Positions 17,620-26,031 of a stretch of 64,000 bases of DNA are shown here, piece after piece. Each line of letters opens with the position of its first letter. Position 1 is the first letter of the stretch. The position numbers were made by a program, and so were the translations under genes. The DNA lies in contig NZ_JARVSF010000002.1 of the NCBI RefSeq assembly GCF_030209355.1, positions 124,001-188,000 of the forward strand, given 5' to 3'. Source of the DNA: Pseudarthrobacter sp. fls2-241-R2A-127. Lineage in GTDB: Bacteria; Actinomycetota; Actinomycetes; Actinomycetales; Micrococcaceae. The notes below the pieces were generated by a model. The model was not told the DNA's origin, made no database searches, and saw only the letters and a list, made by a program, of their open reading frames with translations.

Positions 17620-18813
17620 ATGGGTTCCAACATGCTGGATTCCAGCGGAGGATTGCAAGGGCGCAGCGGATTGCGCCGCCGGACATGGCTTCGGTGGCTG
17701 CCTGCCGCCGCGGCCCCCGTGGTGATAGCCGTGGGCACCCTCACCGGGTCACTTCCGGCCAGCGCCGGAGACCCCCTGCCCGCCAAAACCCCCGCCCAAG
17801 TCCTGGAAATGGTGGGCACCCATCAAGTGTTGTCTTTCTCGGGAACCCTGGAGCAGGTGGCGGACTTGGGCCTGCCCGAGCTTCCGGCCGCCGGAAAGAC
17901 CTCCGCTCCAGCATCACCCGGGAGCGCAGCTTCCGTGATTGAGCTTTTGTCGGGCCAGCACACTGCCCGCATCTACGTCGGGGGCAAGGACAACGCCCGA
18001 GTGCAGGTAGTGGACCAGTTTGCCGAGCGGGACGTGGTCCGGCACGGCAATGACGTCTGGTTCTACTCATCGAAGGACAACACCGCCGAGCACCTGACGC
18101 TGCCGGCAGAAACCCGGGATTCGACGTCCTCGAAGGACGCACAGGGTGCGCCTGGCGTGCCCGCGCCGGGCGACCTGGCACAGCAGTTCCTGTCCAGGAT
18201 CGATCCCACCACGGCCGTCACCGTGGGACCGGACGTCGTCGTTGCCGGGCGCAGCGCCTACAACCTTGTGCTTGAGCCCCGCACCGATGCCACGCTGGTG
18301 GGGAAGGTGGCCATCGCCGTGGACGGCCACACCGGCATGCCGTTGTCCGTCCAGGTGACCGCCCGCGGAGCGGACAAGCCCGCTTTCCGTTCCGGCTTCA
18401 CCGCACTGTCCCTGGACACGCCGGATCAGTCGTTGTTCAGCTTCACGCCACCGCCTGGCAGCACCGTAAAGGATGTGCCGGTTCCGGCCAAGACCCATGA
18501 ACCAACAGATGCCCAGCATCCAGGGCCCCCGGCCAGCCCGGACCAGCTGCTGCCCCAGCTCGAAGCGAAGGCACACGTCTCCGTGGCCGGAACCGGCTGG
18601 GAAACCGTGGTGGGGACCGCTGCCGGCGCCTCGGGGTCAGCTGCCGCGTCCCTGCTGGGCGATCCGCTGCTGGCGCAGGCCGCAGTCGCAGTCCCGGGCG
18701 GCCGGTTGCTCTCCACCGCCCTGCTGAACGTGCTGATCACCGACGACGGCCGGATATTCGCCGGCATGGTGGCGCCGGAGAAGCTGCAGGCCGCAGCAGC
18801 AGCGGCTCGGTGA
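17620..18813 (+). CDS. exported LolA/RseB-like protein
   Basis: This 397-aa protein has an N-terminal signal (about residues 20-49, ending ASA). Its central beta-rich domain resembles the LolA/RseB lipoprotein-localisation fold (VLEMVGTHQVLSFSGTLEQV, then RVQVVDQFAERDVVRHGNDVWFYSSKDNTAEHL). In actinobacteria such proteins are often annotated as DUF2092 or outer-membrane lipoprotein carrier-like proteins. A Pro/Ala linker and a C-terminal domain of about 110 residues follow. Its stop overlaps the GTG start of the ABC ATPase gene, so the three genes at 17620-20724 form one unit. It may carry a lipid or sense envelope state for the exporter; this is inference. No clear ribosome-binding site precedes the ATG. 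Confidence 0.7.
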   Translation: MGSNMLDSSGGLQGRSGLRRRTWLRWLPAAAAPVVIAVGTLTGSLPASAGDPLPAKTPAQVLEMVGTHQVLSFSGTLEQVADLGLPELPAAGKTSAPASPGSAASVIELLSGQHTARIYVGGKDNARVQVVDQFAERDVVRHGNDVWFYSSKDNTAEHLTLPAETRDSTSSKDAQGAPGVPAPGDLAQQFLSRIDPTTAVTVGPDVVVAGRSAYNLVLEPRTDATLVGKVAIAVDGHTGMPLSVQVTARGADKPAFRSGFTALSLDTPDQSLFSFTPPPGSTVKDVPVPAKTHEPTDAQHPGPPASPDQLLPQLEAKAHVSVAGTGWETVVGTAAGASGSAAASLLGDPLLAQAAVAVPGGRLLSTALLNVLITDDGRIFAGMVAPEKLQAAAAAAR

Positions 18814-19820
18814 GCGCGGGCCGGGCGGCCGCTGGTCCGGACGCTGCCGGGCTGGCGATCGAAACCCATGACCTGAGCAAGCGGTTTGGCCAGCAGGCCG
18901 CCGTCGACGCTGTGGACCTTGCCGTCCCGCACGGCGCGGTCTTTGGGTTCCTGGGGCCCAACGGGTCCGGTAAAACCACCACCATCCGCATGCTGCTCGG
19001 CCTCGCGGCCGCGTCCGCCGGAACCGTGAACCTGCTCGGCAGGCGCATGCCTGAGGCATTCCACGAGGTGCTGCCGCGGGTCGGCGCCCTGGTGGAAGGG
19101 CCGGCGTTCTACCCCTTCCTCTCCGGGGCCGCCAACCTCCACCGGCTCGATGCCGCCGGCCGGCACACCGTTCCGGCCACCCGCAAAGCCCGGGTGGAAC
19201 GGGCCCTGGAACGCGTGGGCCTGGAACATGCCGCCGGGAAGCGCGTCCACGCCTACTCCCTGGGGATGAAGCAGCGGCTGGGCATAGCCAACGCGCTGCT
19301 GTCGCCCCGGGACCTGCTGGTGCTCGACGAGCCCACCAACGGGCTGGATCCACAAGGAACCCGCGAGGTGCGCAACCTGGTCCGCTCCTTGGCCCACGAG
19401 GGCACCACCGTGTTCGTCTCCAGCCACCTGCTGGCCGAGGTGGACCAGATGTGTACGCACGCCGCCGTAATGAGCGCCGGCAAACTCGTGGCGCAAGGGC
19501 CCCTTTCCGACCTCCGGCAGGCCGGCAGCACTCGCCTCCGGCTGGTCACCCCGGATGACGGCGCGGCACGGCAAGTCCTAACCCGGCTGGGACTGGCACC
19601 TGAACCTGCCGAAGTGGATCCCGGCAAGCCGTCGCCGGACGGCGGGACCATCGTGGCAGCCCTGGGCGCCTCCCTCCAGCAATCCGCCCCGCTCCCGGAA
19701 GAAGTGGTGGCGCACCTGGTCCAGGCCGGGGTGCGTGTCCGGGGCTTCGCCGTCGAGCGGGAAAGCCTCGAAGACCGCTTTGTTGCCCTTACCGGGGAAG
19801 GATTCGACGTTGCCCAGTAG
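18810..19820 (+). CDS. ABC exporter ATP-binding protein
   Basis: This 336-aa protein is the nucleotide-binding subunit of a CcmA/DrrA-type ABC exporter. Walker A is GPNGSGKTT (residues 49-57). The signature is the variant YSLGMKQRLG, and Walker B is LLVLDEPTNGLDP. It is followed by the D-loop and the switch His in FVSSHLL. A C-terminal ~100-residue extension is present, as in the DrrA group. Its GTG start overlaps the upstream stop, and its end overlaps the permease start. It powers export by the adjacent membrane subunit. Confidence 0.93.
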   Translation: MSAGRAAAGPDAAGLAIETHDLSKRFGQQAAVDAVDLAVPHGAVFGFLGPNGSGKTTTIRMLLGLAAASAGTVNLLGRRMPEAFHEVLPRVGALVEGPAFYPFLSGAANLHRLDAAGRHTVPATRKARVERALERVGLEHAAGKRVHAYSLGMKQRLGIANALLSPRDLLVLDEPTNGLDPQGTREVRNLVRSLAHEGTTVFVSSHLLAEVDQMCTHAAVMSAGKLVAQGPLSDLRQAGSTRLRLVTPDDGAARQVLTRLGLAPEPAEVDPGKPSPDGGTIVAALGASLQQSAPLPEEVVAHLVQAGVRVRGFAVERESLEDRFVALTGEGFDVAQ

Positions 19821-20724
19821 CCTGCCTGCCGAGATCCCACAGGCCGCGGGGACCGCGCCGCAGGCAGCCCCGCAGCGCGCATCAAAGCGGTCCGGCTCCG
19901 GGGCGCCAGGTTCCGGTTTGTCCTTCTTGGCTTCAGAACTCAAAGTCCTGTTCTCGCGGCGGCGCACCTGGGCTCTGCTGTTGGCCCTGGCTGCCATTCC
20001 GGTACTCATCGCCGTCGCGGTCAAGGTTTCGTCCGCTGTCCCGCCAGGGCGCGGCCCTGCCTTCCTTGACCGGATCACCCAAAACGGCCTGTTCGTTGCC
20101 TTCACCTCCATGCTGGTGTCCGTCCCGCTGTTCATGCCGCTCGCGGTAGGTGTGGTGGCCGGCGACACCATCGCCGGGGAAGCGGGCCTGGGAACCCTCC
20201 GCTACCTGCTGGTGGCACCGGCAGGCCGGGTGCGCCTGCTCCTGGTCAAGTACGTTGGAGCGCTGGCTTTTTGCGTCGTGGCACCGCTGGCCATCGGCCT
20301 GACGGGGGCGGCCATCGGCGCGGCGCTCTTTCCGGTTGGGCCGGTGACGCTGCTGTCCGGCGGGGTGGTCCAGCCAGCCGAGGCTGCGGTGCGGATAGTG
20401 CTCATTGCCGCCTACATTGCGGTGTCCCTGGCGGGCCTCTCAGCGATCGGGTTGTTTCTCTCCACCATGACCGTGGTCCCCGTCGGTGCGATGGCGGCCA
20501 CCGTGGTGGTCTCGGTTGTTTCCGAGGTCCTGGACCAGCTTCCCCAGCTGGAGTGGCTGCATCCGTGGCTGTTCAGCCATTACTGGCTCGGTTTCGGAGA
20601 CATGCTGCGCCAGCCGGTGCTGTGGGACTCCTTCGGCAGCAACGGATTGCTCCAGGCAGGCTACGTCGCGGTGTTCGGTGCGCTGGCGTACGGCCGGTTC
20701 GTCACCAAGGACATCCTCAGCTGA
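19810..20724 (+). CDS. ABC exporter permease (ABC-2 type)
   Basis: This 304-aa ABC-2 membrane protein has six hydrophobic segments, starting at RRTWALLLALAAIPVLIAVAV. The loop VVAGDTIAGEAGLGTLRYLL is the characteristic coupling region of this family. A TTG at 19810 is preferred over the longer frame from 19735: it has GGGGAAG at 19794-19800 and overlaps the ATPase stop for coupled translation. It partners the ATPase at 18810. The substrate is unknown. Confidence 0.88.
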   Translation: MPSSLPAEIPQAAGTAPQAAPQRASKRSGSGAPGSGLSFLASELKVLFSRRRTWALLLALAAIPVLIAVAVKVSSAVPPGRGPAFLDRITQNGLFVAFTSMLVSVPLFMPLAVGVVAGDTIAGEAGLGTLRYLLVAPAGRVRLLLVKYVGALAFCVVAPLAIGLTGAAIGAALFPVGPVTLLSGGVVQPAEAAVRIVLIAAYIAVSLAGLSAIGLFLSTMTVVPVGAMAATVVVSVVSEVLDQLPQLEWLHPWLFSHYWLGFGDMLRQPVLWDSFGSNGLLQAGYVAVFGALAYGRFVTKDILS

Positions 20725-20749
20725 GTGGGGACGGACCCTTCAACGCGGC

Positions 20750-22222
20750 TCAGTAGCGGGCAGCGTAAGGGTAGAGGTCCATTCCCACCATGGAGCTGAT
20801 GCTGGAGACGGTGATGCCTTCCTGCGGATTCAGTGCCTGTACTACCTGGCCGTTTCCGAGGTAGATGGCCACGTGGTAAAAGTTCGGATCCGAACCCCAG
20901 ACCAGGAGATCGCCACGGCGCGCCTGCGAGATCGGGACATGGACAGGGGCGGCAGCGTACTGCTGGGACGCGGTGCGGGGAAGGTACTTCCCGGCGGCGG
21001 CGAAGGCATTCTGCACCAGGCCCGAACAGTCAAAGCCGTACACGCCGGTGCCGCCCCACTGGTAGTAGTACGGCGCGCCAACCTTCCCGAGGGCCACGGA
21101 AATCGCTGTCTCATAGGTGCCGGCGCCGGTTGATGGGGGAGCCGGGGCAGGGGCGGGCGCAGGGGCAGGGGCCGGGTCGGCCGGAACAGGGGCCGGTGCT
21201 GGAGCCGCCGGGGCGGGTGCCGGAGCGGCCGGGGCAGGTGTCGCGGGGGCGGGCGCGGCGGGTGCCGGAGCCGCGGGGGCGGGTGCCGCCGGTGCAGGAG
21301 CGGCCGGAGCAGGCACTGGGTCCTGGGCCGTCGTGTTCCGGGCCGGGACGTTCTGTGCGGCGGCCTGGTCCTGTGCCGCTTTGTCCTGTGCGGCTTTGTC
21401 TTGGGCCGCCTTGTCGGCAGCGGCGGACAACGCCGCCAGACGCGCCTCTTCACGCTGCCTGTCCAGCGCATCCACGCGGGCCGATTCCAGCGCCACGGTG
21501 GTGTTGCGGAGCTGCGCCAGTTGGTCCACCAGTACGGTCCGCTGCGCTTTCGCGTCGGACACGGCCTTGGCCTGCGCGGCGTTGGCCTCTTCGGCCTGGG
21601 ACTTTCGCTGTTCGGCGGTTTTCGCTGCGTCGTCAGCGGCCTTGGTGGCATCGTCGGCGGATGCCGTCAGGGAGCGGTAAGCGGTGGCCGCGGCGTCTGC
21701 AGCTTCAAAGGCGCGGCTCCGGCTTGCGGAGAGGGCCTCGAGCGTGGCGGCCTGCTGCAGGCTGTCCCCGCCGCCGGCCAGTGTTCCTAGCGTGGGGTTC
21801 AGTCCGCCGTTGCGGTAGAGGTCCCCGGCGAGCTGGCCCACCTGCTTCCGGGTCTTGTCCAGCTGCTCCTTCGCGGACGAGGCGCGGGCGGAGGCTGCGG
21901 TCGCGTCCTGGGTCCTTTGCTGCAGCTCCACCAGCGCCTCGCTGTAGGAGTTGTTTGCCTGCATAGCCACCGCGAAGGCCGCCTGCTGGGCCGTGGATGC
22001 GTCCGCAAGGATCCGCTCGATCGCGGTGACCTGGTCCGCCGTCGCGGTCTCGCTGGCTTTGGCCGCGGCAATGTCTTCCGGCGACGGGATGTCCGGCGAC
22101 GCCGGAACGGACAGCGGCGCGGAAGGCGCCGGTACGGCAGCTGCAGGTGTTGCGGCAGAGGCAAAAAGTACGACGGCGGCGCACAGCACGGCCGTTTTGC
22201 GGCCGGATCCGGATAAAGCCAT
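20750..22222 (-). CDS. secreted NlpC/P60 peptidoglycan endopeptidase (RipA-like)
   Basis: This 490-aa wall hydrolase has a signal peptide (about 1-29, ending AAA) and a long alpha-helical coiled-coil region (about 45-280, Ala/Gln/Lys-rich). A Pro-Ala linker of about 80 residues follows. The C-terminal NlpC/P60 domain has catalytic Cys399 in YGFDCSGLVQ and His450 in FYHVAIYLGNG. This layout matches the RipA/PcsB group, which cleaves peptide cross-bridges during cell separation and is held inactive by the coiled coil. The gene is monocistronic. I looked for a c-di-AMP riboswitch upstream and did not find one. Confidence 0.93.
   Translation of the reverse strand: MALSGSGRKTAVLCAAVVLFASAATPAAAVPAPSAPLSVPASPDIPSPEDIAAAKASETATADQVTAIERILADASTAQQAAFAVAMQANNSYSEALVELQQRTQDATAASARASSAKEQLDKTRKQVGQLAGDLYRNGGLNPTLGTLAGGGDSLQQAATLEALSASRSRAFEAADAAATAYRSLTASADDATKAADDAAKTAEQRKSQAEEANAAQAKAVSDAKAQRTVLVDQLAQLRNTTVALESARVDALDRQREEARLAALSAAADKAAQDKAAQDKAAQDQAAAQNVPARNTTAQDPVPAPAAPAPAAPAPAAPAPAAPAPATPAPAAPAPAPAAPAPAPVPADPAPAPAPAPAPAPPSTGAGTYETAISVALGKVGAPYYYQWGGTGVYGFDCSGLVQNAFAAAGKYLPRTASQQYAAAPVHVPISQARRGDLLVWGSDPNFYHVAIYLGNGQVVQALNPQEGITVSSISSMVGMDLYPYAARY
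21120..21320 (-). repeat. Pro-Ala low-complexity linker repeat
   Basis: The coding DNA consists of degenerate repeats of about 12-21 bp (variants of ggagccgcgggggcgggtgcc). These encode runs of PAPAAPAPAAP and PAPAPAP between the coiled coil and the NlpC domain. The length is likely to differ between strains and to be error-prone in assemblies. Confidence 0.8.
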
Positions 22223-22430
22223 GTGCAGAGACCTCGCAACAGTAGTGCTGGGAGTGAGGTTCTGGATGCGGCACGACGGTGCCCCTCAGCTGCTCGCCAG
22301 CAGTCCGAGGTTACGTGACTCGCTACACATTGGCAACAGCAGTCACATCAATAACATAAACCACAAGAATGTCATTTGCGGCGTTGGCGGCGGGGCGTGT
22401 TGCGTGGGGCGGGACCAAGCAGGAGCGGGA
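22223..22430 (-). promoter_or_regulatory. leader/promoter region of the NlpC/P60 gene
   Basis: This 208-bp gap is less GC-rich at 22318-22375 than its surroundings and contains TTATG/TTATTGA stretches suitable for a leftward promoter. I see no structured riboswitch, and no exact promoter can be fixed by eye. Confidence 0.3.
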
Positions 22431-22889
22431 TCAGCCCCAGCCCAACTCGTGCAACCGGGCATCGGAAATGCCGAAGTGGTGGGCGATTTCGTGCACCACT
22501 GTCACGGCCACTTCGTGGATCACGTCATCCCGCGAGTCGCAGATCTCCAGGATGGGTTCGCGGAAGATGGTGATGCGGTCAGGCAGGGAACCGGCGTCCC
22601 ACCACCAGTCGCGTTCCGTCAGCGGCACCCCTTCGTAGAGTCCCAGCAGGACGGTATCCGGATCTTCCCCGGGGCCGGGTACGTAGTCGTCTTCGATGAA
22701 GACGGCTACGTTGTCCATGGCCCGGGCCAGGCGGTCCGGAATGCCGTGGAGGGCATCCTGGACGGCGGCTTCGAATTCGTCCGGGGACATGGCGAATCCG
22801 GAAGGCCCGTCCGCGGCGGGTCCGTTCGGGGGTGTTCCGTCGGAACTTGAGGGGACAATCGGCAGGCCCGGCGGCAGGCTGGCTGACAT
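22431..22889 (-). CDS. metallopeptidase family protein (zincin, HExxH)
   Basis: This 152-aa protein is of the small Zincin_1 (formerly DUF1025) type found in most actinobacteria. The zinc motif HEIAHHFG is at residues 133-140 (His133, Glu134, His137), close to the C-terminus as usual. The Asp/Glu-rich middle (FIEDDYVPGPGEDPD, LLGLYEGVPLTERDW) is also typical. It has no signal peptide, so it is cytoplasmic. Its natural substrate is not known for the family. It follows the transporter gene by nine bases on the same strand. Confidence 0.85.
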   Translation of the reverse strand: MSASLPPGLPIVPSSSDGTPPNGPAADGPSGFAMSPDEFEAAVQDALHGIPDRLARAMDNVAVFIEDDYVPGPGEDPDTVLLGLYEGVPLTERDWWWDAGSLPDRITIFREPILEICDSRDDVIHEVAVTVVHEIAHHFGISDARLHELGWG

Positions 22890-22898
22890 AGGTCGACT

Positions 22899-23879
22899 CT
22901 AGCCCCGAAGCGGGCGGCGCTGTGTGCGGGATGCCCGGCTCCTTCGCCGGGTCAGGCCTACGCCCATCAGGCACACCAGGCCGCCCGCCGGTCCCCATCC
23001 TGTGGGGATCTCGCCGAGCACCAGCCAGGAGATCAGGACGGTGGTACCGGGAACCAGGTAGGTGGTGGCCGCCAGCTTCCCGGCATCCACCAGGGACAAC
23101 GCGTAGGCCCACGTGGTGAAGGCGATGGCGGTGGGAAAGACGCCCAGATACACCAACCCCCAGGTGGACTCCGGCGGGGCTGCCTGTACCTCCGCCGCGA
23201 GCTGCCCGGCAAAGGGCAGGCAGCACACCGCCCCCACCACGATGCCGAACCAGGTGGCCTGTGCCGCGGGGAACTTCCGCACCACCGGCTTTTGGATGAT
23301 GACGCTGACTGCGGCGAGTACCGCGGCAAGGAGGCAAAGCGCCACGCCGGCGAGGTCCGTCGTCGTACTCCCGCCCGGGGTGCGCGGCTGCCCGGAACCA
23401 ATGGCAATCATCGCAACGCCGGCAAAGGCTACCGTGCTGCCGATCAGCAGCCAGCGCGGAAAACCTTCCTTGAGGAAGATGCCGGCCATGATCGCCACCA
23501 GGATGGGATTGACGTTGATCAGCAGGGCGCTGGTGCCTGCGTCAAGGATGTGTTCGGCGGCGTTCAGTGCCACGTTGTAGCTGCCGAACCACATGACTCC
23601 GTAGGCAAGGATGGGCAGCCACTCGCGCCCCCGGGGCAGTACGCGGCTCCTGAGGAGTTGGGGAACCACCAGGAAGGCCAGGACGACGGCGGCAATCGCC
23701 AGCCTGCCCAGCGTCAGGGAGCCCGGGGAAAAATGTGGGCCGATCGCGCGGATGCCCACGAATGCCGAGGCCCACAGCAGCACGGTGACCGCCATGGCCG
23801 CCACGCCGAGGGCCTTCACCGGGGCGGCGGCGGGAGCTGGGGGAGTGAGGGGTTGGTGCGCGGGGCTGGATGGGGGCAT
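22899..23879 (-). CDS. EamA/DMT-family transporter
   Basis: This 326-aa membrane protein has ten predicted helices in two EamA repeats (about residues 25-155 and 175-310). The first starts VTVLLWASAFVGIRAIGPHFSPGSLTLGRL, and the second ends in a basic tail (TRRRSRASRTQRR). The family exports metabolites or drugs by exchange; the substrate is unknown. The ATG at 23879 begins MPPSSPAHQPL. The frame stays open upstream but without a coding pattern. The zincin gene follows at once. Confidence 0.9.
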   Translation of the reverse strand: MPPSSPAHQPLTPPAPAAAPVKALGVAAMAVTVLLWASAFVGIRAIGPHFSPGSLTLGRLAIAAVVLAFLVVPQLLRSRVLPRGREWLPILAYGVMWFGSYNVALNAAEHILDAGTSALLINVNPILVAIMAGIFLKEGFPRWLLIGSTVAFAGVAMIAIGSGQPRTPGGSTTTDLAGVALCLLAAVLAAVSVIIQKPVVRKFPAAQATWFGIVVGAVCCLPFAGQLAAEVQAAPPESTWGLVYLGVFPTAIAFTTWAYALSLVDAGKLAATTYLVPGTTVLISWLVLGEIPTGWGPAGGLVCLMGVGLTRRRSRASRTQRRPLRG

Positions 23880-23971
23880 GAACCAAATGTAGCGGTGGCG
23901 GCGGCGCCCGGCTGGCGGGAATCGGCCATGCGGGTGCAGCGGCGGCGAACGCCCCGGGAGGCCTGGGTGGC

Positions 23972-24988
23972 CTACGCTGAACCGGCCCAGGCAAGCAGCT
24001 TGTCCACCGGCCAGGTGGTGATGATCCGCTCCACCGGAACGTTGTTCCGTGCTGCCCTTTCGGCGCCGTACTGCAGGAAATCCAACTGCCCGGGTGCATG
24101 GGCGTCGCTGTCGATCGAAAACAGGCAGCCCGCCTCCAGGGCCAGCTGGATCAGGTCGTCGGGCGGGTCCTGCCGCTCCGGCCGGGAATTGATCTCCACG
24201 GCAACGTTGTGCTCTGCGCAGGCGGCGAACACTTCCTTGGCATCGAATTCCGACGGCGGCCTGGTCCCGCGCGAGCCCTCCACCAAGCGGCCGGTGCAGT
24301 GGCCCAGGACGTTGGTCCGGGGATCGGTGATTCCGCCGAGCATCCGCGTGGTCATGGTCTTGCGGTCCGCGCGCAGCTTCGAATGGACACTGGCCACCAC
24401 AACGTCCAGCCGCTGCAGCAGTTCCGGTTCCTGGTCCAGTTCTCCCGATTCCAGGATGTCCACCTCGATGCCGGCCAGGAGCCGGGTGGGTCCGCCGTTG
24501 CCGTTGATGCCTGCCACCACGTCCAATTGGTCCCGGAGCCGGTCGGGAGAGAGGCCGTTGGCGATGGTGAGGTTGGGGGAGTGGTCGGTCAGGGCAAGGT
24601 ACTGCCTGCCCAGTACCTCCGCGGCGGCCACCATCAGCTCGATGGGTGAGCCGCCGTCGGACCAGTCGCTGTGGCTGTGGAGGTCGCCGCGAAGCGCTTC
24701 CTGGATGTCCATGCCGCCGGCCGCCAGCGGCTGCGCGCCCTTCTCCCGGAGGTCCGCCAGGTACTCGGGAACTTGCCCGTCCACGGCCTCCCGGATCACC
24801 GTATAGGTCCGGTCGCCGATCCCCTTCATGGACTTCAGCCGCCCCGACCGTGCGCGGGACGCCAGTTCGTCCGGGTCCAGGCCGCCAATGGTGGCGGCCG
24901 CCTTCCGGAAGGCCTGGACCTTGAAGGTGGCGGCGCGTCCGCGCTCCAGCCAGAAAGCAATCTCGTTGAGGGCTGCGACGGCATCCAT
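23972..24988 (-). CDS. PHP-domain protein with helix-hairpin-helix N-domain (PolX C-terminal-like)
   Basis: This 338-aa protein joins a PolX-type 8-kDa/HhH N-domain (about 1-85, with LKSMKGIGDRTYTVI) to a PHP phosphoesterase domain (about 98-330). Metal-binding motifs are visible: GDLHSHSDWSDG with His104 and His106, LTDHSPN, the LLAGIEVDIL strand, VVASVHSKL, and IDSDAHAPGQLDF. PHP domains hydrolyse phosphoesters; in PolX they act as a 3'-exonuclease or phosphatase. The polymerase fingers and palm are absent, so this is a stand-alone HhH-PHP protein. The start at 24988 is favoured; the frame continues upstream to 25102. Confidence 0.87.
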   Translation of the reverse strand: MDAVAALNEIAFWLERGRAATFKVQAFRKAAATIGGLDPDELASRARSGRLKSMKGIGDRTYTVIREAVDGQVPEYLADLREKGAQPLAAGGMDIQEALRGDLHSHSDWSDGGSPIELMVAAAEVLGRQYLALTDHSPNLTIANGLSPDRLRDQLDVVAGINGNGGPTRLLAGIEVDILESGELDQEPELLQRLDVVVASVHSKLRADRKTMTTRMLGGITDPRTNVLGHCTGRLVEGSRGTRPPSEFDAKEVFAACAEHNVAVEINSRPERQDPPDDLIQLALEAGCLFSIDSDAHAPGQLDFLQYGAERAARNNVPVERIITTWPVDKLLAWAGSA

Positions 24989-25039
24989 CCGTCCATCTTG
25001 GCCCCTGCACTGGCGGAATGGCGGTGTTTTTGGCCGATT

Positions 25040-25068
25040 TTGGATAATTCCTGCAGAGGCCCTATAGT
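25040..25068 (+). promoter_or_regulatory. candidate promoter of the tRNA cluster
   Basis: A -35-like TTGGAT (25040-25045) and a -10 TATAGT (25063-25068) are separated by 17 bases. They lie 85 bp before tRNA-Glu and would drive the Glu-Asp-Phe tRNA cluster. Confidence 0.6.
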
Positions 25069-25152
25069 TGTTGAGTCCAGTTCGGAGAAACGCAAAGGAC
25101 AAAGACGGAAAGCCTCGCTTGACGCCTTTTATTTTGTTCCGAACGGGTTCTG

Positions 25153-25225
25153 GCCCCCATCGTCTAGCGGCCTAGGACACCGCCCTTTCACGGCGGCGGC
25201 ACGGGTTCGAATCCCGTTGGGGGTA
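25153..25225 (+). tRNA. tRNA-Glu (anticodon UUC)
   Basis: A full cloverleaf can be folded. The acceptor pairs GCCCCCA (25153-25159) with TGGGGGT (25218-25224), including a G-U closing pair. The anticodon loop is CTTTCAC, and the T arm is ACGGG-TTCGAAT-CCCGT. CCA is not encoded. Confidence 0.95.
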
Positions 25226-25316
25226 CGCAAGGAACTGGTCAGGCAGGCTGAAAAAGTCTGGTAGGCTGGAAGCCTTGAAAAAAGCGGTAGAGATACTGTG
25301 AAAGCAAGAAACGCAA

Positions 25317-25390
25317 GGCCCTGTAGCGCAGTTGGTTAGCGCGCCGCCCTGTCACGGCGGAGGTCGCGGGTTCAAGTCCCGTCAGGGTCG
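25317..25390 (+). tRNA. tRNA-Asp (anticodon GUC)
   Basis: The acceptor pairs GGCCCTG (25317-25323) with CAGGGTC (25383-25389), and the discriminator is G25390. The anticodon loop is CTGTCAC. The D-arm has GCGCAGTTGGTTAGCGC. CCA is not encoded. Confidence 0.95.
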
Positions 25391-25438
25391 CTCTGATTGT
25401 TGGAAGCAATTCCGGCTCTCATGGTGACTAGTCACCTA

Positions 25439-25514
25439 GGCTCTGTAGCTCAGTTGGTAGAGCGTTCGACTGAAAATCGAAAGGTCACCGGATCGACGCC
25501 GGTCGGAGCCACCA
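25439..25514 (+). tRNA. tRNA-Phe (anticodon GAA)
   Basis: The acceptor pairs GGCTCTG (25439-25445) with CGGAGCC (25504-25510). The discriminator is A25511 and CCA is encoded at 25512-25514, unlike the two upstream tRNAs. The anticodon loop is CTGAAAA. Confidence 0.95.
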
Positions 25515-25519
25515 CTGGG

Positions 25520-25556
25520 AAGCATCAGTTCTTCGGAACTGGTGCTTTTCTTCGTT
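25520..25556 (+). terminator. terminator of the tRNA cluster
   Basis: AAGCATCAGTTC pairs with GAACTGGTGCTT around a UUCG tetraloop at 25532-25535, with one U-G pair, followed by TTCTTCGTTT. It starts five bases after tRNA-Phe. Confidence 0.88.
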
Positions 25557-25916
25557 TAAGGCACGGGATCAGGCGCCACCACCTCGTCCGCATTCCCGCG
25601 ACCCATTGTCATCCGCGCCACCAGGATTCTTCTGCGCCACGGCCATTGGCCTGGCCCACATTCCCTTGCGCGGCCCATACTTCCCGTGCCGCCTTCAACT
25701 TCCCACCCGGGCCACGCATTGGACATAGTTTCCAGTCAGCGGCGAGGCGGCCGGCGCCCCTGGCGAACCACGCCTGGGCAACGACGGCTGCCGCTTTCAT
25801 GCCGGTCCGCAAGCGTGGCCTGCGCAACATCTGCGCGCGCCGCAACAAATAGATCCACCGCCCAACGAAACATTTGACCCTCGCCAAACCGTTGTGGCAC
25901 GCGCGCGCATTGGCTT

Positions 25917-25932
25917 GCGTAAGCGCTTGCAC
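25917..25932. promoter_or_regulatory. LacI-family operator upstream of levansucrase
   Basis: GCGTAAGCGCTTGCAC is a near-palindrome with the central CG step and TAAGC/GCTTG half-sites typical of LacI/GalR operators. It shares 12 of 16 positions, including the whole core GTAARCGCTTGCA, with the site at 32083-32098 in the alpha-glucoside module. Confidence 0.65.
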
Positions 25933-25972
25933 CCTACTCGCCGGTAGTCCTTCCAAGCCGCCGAAACAGGGT

Positions 25973-26002
25973 TTGAATTGCCCGCGGCTTGCCACCTAGC
26001 GT
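25973..26002 (+). promoter_or_regulatory. candidate levansucrase promoter
   Basis: TTGAAT (25973-25978) and TAGCGT (25997-26002) are spaced by 18 bases. This predicts a transcript start near 26009, just before the palindrome at 26016 and about 178 bp before the start codon. Confidence 0.45.
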
Positions 26003-26015
26003 GGATCGCGGCCAG

Positions 26016-26031
26016 GGAAAGCATGCTTTCC
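26016..26031. promoter_or_regulatory. perfect 16-bp palindrome, candidate operator
   Basis: GGAAAGCATGCTTTCC is its own reverse complement over all 16 bases. Its place just downstream of the predicted transcript start is that of a repressor operator. No regulator gene in the window is obviously its partner. Confidence 0.55.

Noticed and set aside
22223..22380. Possible c-di-AMP (ydaO) riboswitch before the NlpC/P60 gene, common in actinobacteria
   Set aside because: The conserved blocks of that riboswitch could not be found in the reverse complement.
22899..25010. One 703-codon frame covering the EamA gene and much of the PHP gene
   Set aside because: Only the last 326 codons have coding character; the upstream part is the shadow of the PHP gene in another frame.
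25397..25995. Open frames of 128-151 codons on both strands in the gap after the tRNAs
   Set aside because: They run through tRNA-Phe and its terminator or have Arg/Trp/Ala-skewed composition without a ribosome-binding site. They look like chance frames in GC-rich DNA.
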